Below the pieces are notes generated by a model. It saw only the letters and a program-made list of their open reading frames with translations, was not told the DNA's origin and did not search any database. Of a DNA stretch of 64,000 nucleotides, positions 13,201 through 24,409 are shown one piece after another. A program made the position numbers and the translations under genes. This DNA is from Volutella citrinella (lineage: Eukaryota > Ascomycota > Sordariomycetes > Hypocreales > Nectriaceae), in contig JAWZSP010000006.1 in the NCBI GenBank assembly GCA_034401135.1, forward strand, positions 2,852,001 to 2,916,000, in the 5' to 3' direction. Numbering within the stretch: position 1 is the first letter of the stretch; every line of letters begins with the position of its first letter.

Positions 13201-16200
13201 ACCGCCATGCGCGCATCCCTATGCATCAATTTCCCATCATGATTTCTTTCGCCAATCCGTCCAATGCTGTCCCAATACGTGCAATGAGGAAGAAGTAACG
13301 TTATGATTCACAGTTTTTGTTTTCCGGTGTAGCTGGCCCAGAGACCCGGTGAAATAGCCTGCCGCCTCCTGCCTCGCCCTTGCCAACAATCGGGATTATG
13401 ATGTGCCAACGTTGCCCCAAACACATGGAGTGATGCTGCTCCCGCTTGGAGTGGACTCGATGCACGGCACGGCAGCACCTCCCGTATTATTAGGCGGACA
13501 CAGCCAGCCGGGCCATGATGGGGCCTAGCTGGCCCGAAAGAGCGACCAGACTCACCTCAGCTCACATATGCAGTCATTCAAACCTGACTCCTGGTCCTCG
13601 AGTCCTAGCCCTGTCAGCCCTGTCCGTGCCATTGCCTGATTCGATCTGCGGGGAGTGTCTCGAGTTGCTCATCGCCATAAGCGCGCGGACAGAGACACGA
13701 AGCCCCTGGGTCACCGGAGGGGAGACCTGAATGTCCACGGTGGGTTTCCAAAGGCAGTCCTGTATGCACTGCGCTGCGCCAGGAACACATTTGATTGCAT
13801 AACATGATACCGAGGCAAGCCACCCTTGCTAGTGTTTCTGCACCGAAGAGCAAGGACTCGGGTGACAGTGAGGCGCGCCTATATGCGGCGGCGGTCCACT
13901 GTTACCTGTTGATAGCAGACCTCATAGGCGCTGGCGTGCAACTAGCAGTCCTTGTCAATCCGCAACCGGCGGGAAAGAAAAGACGAGTGCGAAGGACGGG
14001 GGCATTCCTGGTGCTAGAGCAGTTGAGGAAAAGGCGAGTCGACCAACGGGCGAGGAGCGGGATAGGGAGGCTTAGTTGGTGACCGGTCAGAGGGCCTGGA
14101 ACGTGAGACTCGACTAGCTCGGTTCGAGAAACTGGAGCCCCCGTCGAGTCCAGTAGGGAAAGGAGGATAGAGAGGGCCAAACATGAAAAAAAAGAATATA
14201 CAGAGCTAAGAGCTGAAGTCGGGCATCAACGTGGGGGCCAGCCTTAGCACTGATGCGGATATCGCCAGGCCAGTGGAATGTTAGCTCCGACTATTTGCAA
14301 CAGCTAGGTAGGTTGTTCCTCCATGGGAAGTCAGCAAAGCGCCGTTGCTTTGGGCTGTAGTAGTATAATACGACAAACGAGAATTGGACTGCGAGCCAGG
14401 GGGAGTGTCCATACGGCGGATTACGTAGTTTGGCTTGTGGCTTTTGGTCTGGCGAGGACCTAGCTTGGGGGAGGGGCTTCTTGCCTGCGGATACAGTTGC
14501 CTTGCCTATTCAACTAGCCGATTCACTAGCAGGGCCACTCATGATGCTTGGGGAAGCGTGTAGAGATGCAGAGAGACAACTGCCTCGATGGGCCTGTCAG
14601 ATCTTGACCTGATGGTGGGCGAGCCGTGGCAATTGTCGTGAATGGAAAGGTGCTGGCACTCTGGGGTGCACTTTGGTGGCGGGCATCACGACCCTGTCTG
14701 TGCATGGTACTTTCCCCGTAGAGTTATTGCCTTTTCTCCTGTTGACGAGCGCCTGCCTGCATTGTCGATTGTTCCTGCCGCCGAACAAACCAGCACTTAC
14801 CATCTCGTTGCGCCACATACTCACCGAGACAGGAAACGACCACTAAGTAGACTAATACTCGTAATTCCTTCACAGGCTGGCTTCTGTACAACGAGGCGAA
14901 CGAATGGAGGCCCAATGAGCTGAGCTGCAATCATCATGTCGCTGCTGGGGTGCTATGTCACTGTAGCGAGACCAGAGGCCTGACCGCGTCACATGGCTGG
15001 CTGAAAGCTGAAGGAGCCTGTGGGCAGACCGGGTCCCCAAGGCCCAAAGAGGATATACTGACATGAACTACAGGCTACTGACTGCGATATCCCAACTCCC
15101 GTCACCGCATGTGGCTAAAACCTCGCCTCCTCCGCCTCCCAGCCCCTGCACGAATATCGCAAGCAGCTCGACTGCGGGCTGACACGAGGTCTTTTGCCTA
15201 TTCGCTTCCCCCGACGGCCTGACCGGTGCCTGCATGGACGCCGCAGCGCAGCTGGCGCCAGTTGAGAGCGCCACCACGATCATCGCTAGTCATCTCTGGC
15301 TTCTGACTCCCTCCTGCTCGGTAGGGCGTAGCTAGCAGAGGCGTCAGCCAGTCAAGCCCGACCCGCCAGCCCGAGCCGTTTTGCCTGCCTGTTGGGGCAG
15401 GGTGGCAGAGTGGCAGGCAGAGACGGAGACAGGCGGACCGCTTTGCGCTTGACTCGACTTCCTTGCACTGAGACGGTCGGTCGCTATGGGCACGAGTGGC
15501 TACCTATGCAGATGGAAGGAGAATGATTGCTAGGGACACAGACTCCAAAGGTTCGGCTACCACAACCGCTTACCACCCTGCCCCTCCGCCCCTTCACCTC
15601 CTTGTTGTCCTTCGCCAGCGCCTGACAGCCCTGGTCGGCACAAGATCGAAGCTGCCTTGCCTCGTGGCCGCTCATCATCTCGCCTCGTTTGCCTAGCACG
15701 CCCCCCAACCATGACTTGCCCATTCCGACTGGACCACGAATGGCTTCGTCTTCTTCCCGCCCCCTCCTTCTTGTCCTAGATTGCTAGTGATTCACGTGTA
15801 TCTCAAAGGAATGAAATGTACTGGGTCCGCTGAGCTAGGTCTCCGTCTCGGTGGCCCAAAAAGGACGCGGCTTCTCCGTGTCTTCTTGGCCGAGAGCGAT
15901 TCACACCCGTCCCCGAAGCGAGATCTCCTAGGGTTATCACTCGACGTGCTGAGATGGGACCCGGCCCCACGATTTGATAGGCGAACAGCCAAGTGCCAAC
16001 CTTGCCGATGCAGCCAGCAGTCTTGGGTGAACACCACCAGCCCATCCCAAGTCTCGCGTGCTCACCTGCGTATCCGAGGGGGAGGCGGGGACTGATCAGT
16101 TACGCAGGGTACTCATGAAGGGGAGTGGTCGAGGAAGAGAACGAGGACGGGAACGAGTGTGGCGTGAAATGAGACTCGTTCGTGGGCGAAGCATCCTCGT

Positions 16201-17982
16201 CATTGTTCAGCGTGGGCCGATGGGGGACTCGCTGGTAGCCGAGTTTGCCTGTGTTCTGTTCTCTGGTTGCTCCTTCTGGCCTTTGCTGTTTACTCCGGAT
16301 GATGCTACTTGACGTATCTGCTGTCATCGCTACCTCATACACGGCTAAACACCATTCTAATCGCCGTCCCGCTCTGCCACGAGCAAACCTCGACCGGTGG
16401 GGACACTCATCCCGCCCCTTGCTTCGGGTTGCTGCTCCTGCATCTCCTCTCCCGTCGGTACAGCCAGCACCTCTCCGTCTTGCCACGGATCCTACCGTGA
16501 CCCTGGGTCCTGCGCCATCCCGCTACCACTCGACTTGCCCGGGAGGAAGACAAGGAGACATAACACCGAACAACGGTGGCCAGGCAAAAAAACAAAACAA
16601 TGAAGCTGCCGGCCTTCCGGCAACAGGCATGCCCGCAGCCGCTTAATCTTGGAGCTGTGGGGGTATGTAACATAAAAAAACAAAAGAGAGAAAGCCCCAA
16701 GGCCCCCCTTTCGATGGTGCCCGCCATTGTGCAACGTTGGAGCGCCTGCCACCACGGGTGGCGGCATCGAGGACTGGATGTTCTTCCGCACAGACACGGG
16801 ACAAATCTGGGATGGAGGGTGTGTTGTTAGATAAAAATGAAGCAACGACAACCCAACCCAGTCTCGACGGTAAAGGGGGGCTCCTGGAAGAGAGACGACC
16901 CTTGAGAATCACCCTCTTTTCTTTGATGTAACGCGCCCAAGTGCTCGGGCACTGCAGGTGGGCGATTCCCTTGATTTATGGAGACAGAGGAATATGCGAG
17001 AGCAAGTCGCTTTCCTCGGTCGCTTGCCACCATCTCTTGCCGAGACTATTGGCAAGTCCCGGAAGTATTGGAAGGACGCAGGTCGCTATCACCCCTCTAT
17101 TTTTCTGTTTTGTGAAACCAAAACGTCGCCCTGGCTTGGATACGATTACTTACCACGATGCACCGGGCAGTGTCGACGTCAGCTCGTGGTGCACGGCTTC
17201 GTCGACTTTCTCGAATCAAGGAAACAGTCTCGCCCGGCTGACGTCTAGTTTTGCTTCGCGGGGCTGAGAAGGTGTTTCCCGTCCCCGCTCCAAGATGTCT
17301 CGGCCGCCACAGACCGAACACAGTGGACCGCGATGTGCACTCACGCGTAACACACTCCCATATTCCATTGTACCTGTCAGGTCAGCCTCATCCAGTCCCG
17401 CGGGCGTGTCTTGTCTCTCTGTTCGTATAAGCCTCTCGTGCTCGGGGAGCAGTTCCGTCAAACCCGGGCAGTCCTTGTTTCACCTCTATTTCCCGAGCCG
17501 CTCGGTTCGGACGAGTCTTCCCAGTTTCTAGATGCAGCAAGAGTCCCTCTCTGGGAGGGGTCCTTCTCGTTGGTTAATGTGCTATCGCTAGCAAGTTCGG
17601 GAGGCGATTTCGAGGGGCATGGTTAGCGCTGAGAAAACAGACGACTGGCACGCAGCTTCGAACTGGGCCTTGAGCAGTTGAAACGCTAGCTTTCTTCTCA
17701 GAACCTAGCTGGGTGGGTTATCGACTTACCAATTCCTCGTGGCTCCAATGATAATTTAATCCTTGGTTTTCTCAGTCAACACCTAATGCAAGGCATCACC
17801 AACGGCGCTAGGCATGCAAGGAGTAGAGGGTGCACGTTGCCGGCGCTTGCACGCCCAGACCAGATGGCACGACCCTGTCTCGCAGCCACGTTACGCAAGC
17901 TGATGCGGATGAATGATTGCTGGCGAAGAGATTGCCTGCAAGTTCAGACGGGCTTAGGGTATGGGCTGAGTTGAAGCTGCCG
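10245..17982. other. long gene-free spacer
   Basis: Apart from the probable 3' UTR of the zinc-finger gene and the G-rich element, I see no supportable gene. Open frames are under about 170 residues, low in hydrophobic-core character and contradicted by overlapping frames. T/G-rich imperfect repeats occur near 12960-13035 (GCTTGCTT-like), and GGAT repeats near 11795-11850. No mobile-element termini or tRNA were found. Confidence 0.45.
10740..10771 (+). other. potential G-quadruplex downstream of the zinc-finger gene
   Basis: Three runs of seven G separated by AA are followed by ACGA and a GGG run, so four G-tracts have loops of 2, 2 and 4 nt. It starts about 495 nt after the zinc-finger stop codon on the sense strand, so it may lie in the 3' UTR or just beyond it. 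Confidence 0.75.
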
Positions 17983-18567
17983 TTAATCTTCACGGAGTCC
18001 AAGTGACTCGGCTGAGGACAGAATCAACATACTACAACTATAACGCATTTGCTTCATATTGTTAAGGGTTTTGTCGTTGATCTTGTGCAGGTCGGTGAAA
18101 CTGGAGGAAACAACCTCGACGGCAGGGAGTGCATCAAACGAACGATGGGACCCTCGATATCCTGCGAACTTATGGACGCACGCTCTTCCGATGGATGCCC
18201 GGAAGACAAACACCGTCTACGAATAGACTGTTGCCAGACTCGTAAAGGCGAGATCGTCTACTTTATAGCCAGTGTGATCTCGACGCATGTGAAACGGTTC
18301 AATCGTACCCGGCGTGAAGTTGCGTTCTTGAATGTTCGGGTTGTCTGCTAGTACAGAGCCAAATCCGGCCTTGTACAATCGCCTCAAACCCGCAAGCTCA
18401 GCAACCGCTTCTGCGCTTCCTAGGCCGCAGATATCTTGGTATAGAGATGGCACCCGAAAGAGAACGCCGGGTTTCCGAGCCCTGGACCGCATGCCCAAGG
18501 CAATGTACCTGCCTGCTTCAACACAGAAGGGGGGCATTGCAGCTGCCTTGAGTCTGGAGGCTGACAT
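17983..18567 (-). pseudogene. coding-like block with one in-frame stop (small gene or relic)
   Basis: An ATG at 18567 opens a 195-codon frame interrupted only by one TAG (18217-18219) and closed by TAA at 17983. The translation has balanced, protein-like composition with aromatic, charged and Gly/Asn residues. Examples are VPSLYQDICGLGSAEAVAEL upstream of the stop and FTDLHKINDKTLNNMKQMRY downstream, unlike the Arg/Ser/Pro noise around it. Two explanations fit. It may be a decayed gene in which CAG became TAG. Alternatively a 45-nt phase-0 intron (18217-18261, GTAGAC...TCGTAG) removes the stop and gives 179 residues, although it has no good branch site. I do not recognise the family. An in-frame TGA just upstream makes 18567 the first possible start. 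Confidence 0.35.
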
Positions 18568-19009
18568 CACTCAAGGTCTATCTTGGCAAGATCATGGGAG
18601 AAGGCATTGGCAGAAACAGCCCAACTCTTTAAAAGTTATGGCAAAGAAAAGAAGAGAACCATGCACAACAACAACTCATCATCGTCGTTGACACCATGAC
18701 ATATACTTACAGACCAAATCACAAGCGGGACGGCTTCAAATCGTGACGTTTCAACCAGCGAAAGCACTTACCCGATTCAGTCAAGTCATCAAGGCACAAC
18801 ATGTGTTGGGGTCAATTCAGTTTCGCATAGGTTTTAGCGGCAGCAGTCCAACTCTGCTCAGGATATACACATAACTTTCGTCATCCCTGGCGAAGCTGTG
18901 CCAAGGGTATCTCGCCTTCCTCGCATGCAATCATCAAATGTCACGTCAAGTTTCCTATCCTATCCCATCCCATCCCACACTTCTTTTTTTCAAGTACAAA
19001 AACACCACA

Positions 19010-21130
19010 TTACAGCTTCGAAGCAGGGCTGGGGGAGCCAGCCTTGGTAATCTCGTTATAGAGAAGGCTGGAAAAGAGATGTCAGCAACAGCTCGTTTCT
19101 TGAACCATACGCGCTGGGTCACTTACGATGTGAGGAAGTCGGCGTAATCCTCGCCAGTAACCTGGCCAGCAAAGTACTGGGCAGCCAGTTGGAACTTGTT
19201 GCCCTTGGGTGCCTGTGCAGCGAGCTGGTCGGCCGACTCCTTGAGCAACTTGAGAGCGTAGGCCTTGTCGACACGCTTGCCCTCGGCGGTGGTGACGCCG
19301 TGCTTGGTCCACTGCCAGAGCTGGCTTCGGGACACCTCGGCGGTGGCAGCATCCTCCCTAGATCCGTTGTGTTAGCCAAACAGATTCAAATGTCGGGAGA
19401 GAGGGTTGCGAGGGGGTTCAAACATACATGAGGAAGTTAATGGGGACACATCCCACGCCTCGAATCCAAGCCTCCATGTAGCCAAGGCCAATGTTGAGGT
19501 TCTTCTTGATGCCCTCTTCCGTGATAGTACCAGGAACGTTCATGTTGAGCAGGTCGTTCTGGCCAATGGTGACGTCCTCGCGGCGCACAAAGAGCTGGTT
19601 GGGGGTAGGCATGTGCTCGTTGAAGATCTCGGTGGCAATACTGGCGAGAGCGGGGTGGGCGACCCAGGTGCCATCGTGACCAGCACGAACCTCACGCAGC
19701 TTGTCGGCGCGGACACCAGCCATGGCCTTCTCGTTGGCCTGGGCATCGTTCTTGATGGGGATCTGGGCGGCCATGCCACCCATGGCGTGGACGCCTCGCT
19801 TGTGGCAGGTCTGGATGAGGAGCTTGACGTATGCATCCATGAAGGGCACCGTCATAGTGACGGCGGAACGGTCGGGCAGAACAAAGTTGGCGTTGTTGCG
19901 GAACTTCTTGATGACGCTGAAGATGTAGTCCCAGCGACCACAGTTGAGGCCGGAGCTGTGGTCTCGGAGCTCGTAGATGATCTCGTCCATCTCAAAGGCT
20001 GCCAAGATGGTCTCAATCAGGACGGTGCCTCGGATGGTTCCGCGGGGCATGCCGATGTAGTCCTGGGCGAGGTTGAAGACATCGTTCCACAGGCGAGCCT
20101 CGAGGTGGCTCTCCATCTTGGGGAGGTAAAAGTAGGGGCCGAGGCCGCGTCGCTGGGTCTCAAAGGCGTTGTGGAAGAAGTACAGACCGAAATCGAAGAG
20201 CGAGCCAGAGATGGGCTCGCCATCGACGGTCAAGTGCTTCTCCTCCAGGTGCCAGCCACGGGGGCGGACAATGAGGGTGGGAAGCTTGCGGTCGGTTCGA
20301 AGCTTGTAGTCCTTGGGGCCCTGCTTGAAGTCGACCTGGCGGCGGTTGGCGTCATAGAGGTTGACCTGTCCATTGATCATGTTGTCCCAAGTGGGCGCGC
20401 TGGAGTCTGGAACGGGGATGCATGTTAGCAAGCGAGCTCGGAGTTGCGACTGGTTCGTGGCGGTCTGCACGCAACGTCCCAATCTATGCGGACGCACCGC
20501 GTCCTCAACATGAGAATGAAGTGCCCCTTCGTATGCAAGTCCACCCAGCGGCGATCGATGGGTTCGACAAGCTCCACTTGGAGCTCTGCGACGCCGGCCC
20601 ACGTTCGCTGGCATGACCCACCAGGGCCGGGCAACTGGAAGCACAGAACTGGAGCCGCGCCGGAGCTAGGGGAGTACCGACGCATGTCGGCGAGCTCCCT
20701 GGTGCCTCGCGCTTATCTGGGCGGGCGAGCCGGTGGGGAAAGGAAAGATTGCAGTGCAGCAAGACTTACCCTCAAAATCAGCCATGTAAGTCCACACGTC
20801 GGCGTTGAGCGCATTGACGACCATCTTGCGGTCGGTAGGGCCCGTGATCTCGACGCGGCGGTCGACGAGGCCAGGGGCCGGGGGAGCGCCCCTCCAGGTG
20901 GCATTTTCACGGATGTGCTTGGTCTCTGGGAGGAAGTCGGGAAGAATGCCCCGGTCGAGCTCGGCCTGGCGGGCTTTGCGGCGCTCCAGCAGTTTCTTGC
21001 GGGTGTCGTTGAAAGAGCGGTGCAGGAGGGCGAGGAATGCGAGGGCCTCGGGGGTCAGGATCTTGCGGTGCGCGTCGTCGACAGTGCCGAGGACGGCGAC
21101 ACCCTGGAGGATGGATTCAGTGGAGGCCAT
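19010..21130 (-). CDS. acuE: malate synthase, glyoxysomal/peroxisomal
   Basis: Condenses glyoxylate with acetyl-CoA to malate, the second specific step of the glyoxylate cycle, needed for growth on acetate or fatty acids. Four exons (21130-20770, 20406-19428, 19357-19127, 19067-19010) give 542 residues, the usual length. The malate synthase signature [16 protein letters not shown] lies at about 268-283. The conserved EDAATAE block begins at residue 448, where D449 matches the catalytic base of the family. The protein ends in SKL, a type 1 peroxisomal targeting signal, so it should act in peroxisomes/glyoxysomes. Introns are 363, 70 and 59 nt, all GT-AG. The first is unusually long for this window. 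The start is cacaATGGCC behind a TA/CA-rich leader. The orthologue is acuE in Aspergillus and acu-9 in Neurospora. Confidence 0.97.
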
Positions 21131-21448
21131 TGTGCTGTGATGTATATATATATGTGTGTGTTTGGTTGAGAGGAGGAGGGGCGAAGCGGAGAGGGGGGAG
21201 TATAGACGCCGGGTCGTTGCTCTTCTTCAGCAGAGCAATGGAGCAGTCAACAGGGCGATGGCGGCGGATGAAAAGAGCTGGAAGCAATTGAATAGGGTAG
21301 TAGCAACGAAGATAACAACAACAAGGTTGGAGAGGAGGGTGGGATTTGAGTCGGGCAAGAGGGAAGGAGATGGCCGGAGGGGAAGACAATATATACGTCG
21401 GGCTTTCACGTGCGGATGGCGAGCATGGACGGATATGGTCATGATGGT

Positions 21449-21459
21449 GTGGGGTGGAG
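21449..21459 (+). promoter_or_regulatory. overlapping pair of CreA/CRE1-like sites upstream of malate synthase
   Basis: GTGGGG (21449-21454) and GTGGAG (21454-21459) both fit the SYGGRG consensus of the carbon catabolite repressor CreA/CRE1. They lie about 320 nt upstream of the malate synthase start. Glyoxylate-cycle genes are known to be glucose repressed, so this is plausible. The consensus is short and occurs by chance, so function is inference. Confidence 0.35.
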
Positions 21460-21575
21460 GGGACGGGGATGACGCGCACCGACGGCCGAGCTGCGGCACC
21501 GCACCCAGTATGAGGAGGTACTAAGTTTCCAGTAGGCGACGAAGCCTGCCAAAGGTGAGCAACGGCCATGGCGAC

Positions 21576-21603
21576 GGCAATGGCAATGGCAATGCAATGG
21601 CAA
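21576..21603 (+). repeat. GGCAAT hexamer tandem
   Basis: Three perfect GGCAAT units are followed by a GCAAT and a GGCAA variant, about 450 nt upstream of the malate synthase start. They contain CAAT (ATTG on the other strand) cores, but no function can be shown. Confidence 0.7.
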
Positions 21604-24409
21604 CACGGACGTCCAGTAGCCACGGCCCTGATCATGCGGGTCTCCCGATTTGCTGCGCTGCCGGCGTTCGGCCAAGATCCGGGCTTGTCTCGCCTTCGGA
21701 CGCAACTCGACAGCCACACGGTGATGTATCATGCACACCTGAGCACCGGGGAGGGGCAACCGGCGCTGTTAGCTCCTATAGGCGGGCGCGTTTGGGGTCC
21801 CGTCTTGGGTTTTGCCCCAGGGTCAAAATCCGGGGTAGTTGGATGCTTCTGGTATCTTGCCTGTAGTTAAACCGCCCTCGCTATGCTCATATCCATCGTG
21901 ATTGGGACTGGCGTGCAACGTGAGATGGATTCCAGCGGGCGGCGAGGAGCGAAAGATGGTTTATGCCCGCCTTATGCCGGCAGTCTTCCAGCACTGGCAC
22001 GGATGGAACAGAATCCCTATTGCGAGCGGACGCCGGACATCTGGTTCCAGGACGTCCGTAGAGCGCAGAAGGTGGATAATGGTTCCTGACCTCGCTCCAT
22101 AGTGTCGGCCAGATTCCAGCTTCTGTTCGGGCTACTCCCGAGCCGCCGGGCTGTCCTCTTCAATTGGTTGAGTCACGGCTGCGCCCGGCCGGGCCTGGGG
22201 ATGAAGAAAATGTGGAGGGGCGGCGCCGGCCCACTACCGAAGTAGACGGCTCTTCAGTCAAGGCCGAGAGCAAGAGAGAACCTGGGAGATTGAAGAAACC
22301 TTTTTCCTGTCAAGCCCGAGACAGGCGGGATGCTAGCAACTGTAGGCACAAGTGCTGGATAGACTCCTAACAACTGTAATTTTCCTGACAGGCACATCCA
22401 GACAGGCCAGACGGGCGTCTGTTGGCCGGCAGTCAGCCCGAGCTGCGTCTCGGCATGACGACTATGGCATTGAAAGCCGACCACTCAGTGCTCTCGTCGC
22501 CACCTGAGGGTGGGCAGTGTCGGTACTTGGGCCTCGGGTGGATGGAGCGAGAGAGCTGGCCGGCGCATGCGATTGCCCTCTGCCACCTGCTGGGCTCGCG
22601 AACGTGGCTGAGTGGTCCCGGACAGGATCGTCTGGTCTCGTGGCGCTGGTCCTGGATCTCGACTTGGCTGCTTCTGGAAAATCACAGCAGAGGTGGACGG
22701 AAGCCCGCGGGCTGGACCCCCGCGACAGTGCCCCAGGCCCCCAAGCCCCTTGCTGGCAGCATGGCATGGGCGGACACTGATGGATGGCATGCAAGATCCA
22801 AGTGGCAACCATGTTTAGCCGCCAGCCGCCCGCTCCATGTCCAGTTCGCAGCACCCAGCACCCAGCCTAAGTTGAGCCTCCCTCCTTCCCCTTCCCCTTC
22901 CGTCTGCCTGGGCCAGCCAAGGCACCACGTCGGCACCTGCCAAGCTAATTAATTCCCTAGTACCTTCCCCAAAGTCATGTCCACCACACCGTGGGTACGT
23001 GCCTTCCTCCTTCCGCACCGTACCGCCCATATCCGTACCTTTGTTGCTAGCCGGAGCGCAGGGTGGACCTGCCCCCAGCCAGCACGCCGTCCTCGCCGCC
23101 GTAGGCCCGTGGCCGTGCCGTGAGAGTGACGATGGACTTCGGAAGAAGGCCGAGGCTCTCTTACTGCGCAAACTCGTAGTCACAGGAGCTCGTACTACTA
23201 CTTGCCTACTTGCACTTGCATAGCACTACCTGGCTGCTTCCGTCAGCCTCGGCTCTGGCCCTGATCTCCGTGGACGCATCGGCCCTCCGTGGGTAGGCGT
23301 CGAATTCCGGCGCCAGCTTGTCTCACCCATCATTCCTCACAGCTCCATGTCAATGAGACTGAGTGGAATACTGATAGGGTTGTTTTCCCACAACTTGTTG
23401 GATGCGTCTCCCCTTTACGTTTGGAATACTTGAGAATAATTGCCGCTAATTACTGAAACCACCACCACCATCAGCACCGCAATCTGCCATCGCTGCATCA
23501 AGCCGTGGGCTCATCTCGTAGTTGGAGCTGTACTCATTGGCGGTAGAGAGCCCATCCGCCAGCCAGCCAGCCTCTACCATGTACATCAGATAAAGGAGGC
23601 AATCGCATGGTTGGAGGGTACATGTCACGTTGGCGTTTCATTTTCGCGCCCTCCTACTACTCACCACGCCGTGCCTCCATCCGATGCGCCGACCGAGCAG
23701 CCGAGGCTCGTGCCGCCCGATGCCAAAACGGGGCCGGCCCAGGGTCGAGCAAAGCTGCAACTCTATCTCCCTTGCTGCCCACACCTAAGGTCCCAATAGC
23801 TCCGCATCCATTGTTGGTCATGCTAGAGGCGGAAACTGTGCCCAAGCACTTTCCTCCCTCAGCAGGAAAATCTTATCTTCATTCTGATTGTTTAGAATAT
23901 CTCGGTATTGCTTCAATTTGTGTGTGTCTGACAACTATCTCTCACAAACTCATATTACAACACAGCCAACCAATCGCCCTGGCCTCAGTTGTGTAGTGAC
24001 TGTTGTGCTTGATGGGTCACCACGTGCTTGACATCAAACAAGTCGAAACAACAACATCAGAGTCTTGCCGCAGCGGCGTCGACTAGCCCTTGACCCTATC
24101 ATCGCCGAGTTCGCCTCCATGGCTCCTATGTATTGCACAGGCGACCCTGTCAAGTTAGAACTCCCAAGGAGCGGCCCAAATTTGAAATATTATAGTGCAA
24201 CGAGCATTGTGGCATCCAACCAACTCCTGTCCAACGCCCTTTTCAGAAACCGCAAAGCCTTCAAAAAGATTCAAGGAAAGGCCCTTGTCCCACCCAACTT
24301 CAATACTCTTTGGCTATCCGATTGATTATGCCTGTCCATAATGCTGCATTTCAGAAGCTGCTCGCGCCATTGCCCACCGAGACCTGGCGCTCTTACCACT
24401 CGACAGACT

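Larger units (their letters stand above)
21131..24409. other. intergenic region between malate synthase promoter and kinase 3' end
   Basis: The part next to 21130 is the malate synthase promoter and leader (reading leftward), including a TATATATA/CACACA patch at 21139-21161 and the CreA-like sites. The rest, about 21800-24400, has no supportable gene. Open frames overlap on both strands and look non-coding. An 86-codon frame at 24065-24325 begins with TTG and has no recognisable features. Confidence 0.5.

Noticed and set aside
17600..17760. possible tRNA on the minus strand (AGTTCGAAGC box)
   Set aside because: The T-arm pairs 4 of 5, but no matching acceptor 5' strand or A-box was found.
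19406..20428. 340-codon plus-strand open frame
   Set aside because: It is the antisense shadow of the malate synthase exons, whose minus-strand product has the family signature, correct introns and an SKL end. The plus-strand product is Val/Gly/Leu-rich without domains.
20444..21169. 241-codon plus-strand open frame
   Set aside because: Antisense to malate synthase exon 1 and intron 1; no domain.
24065..24325. 86-codon plus-strand frame
   Set aside because: Starts at TTG, has no recognisable domain and ends just short of the convergent kinase stop; probably non-coding.
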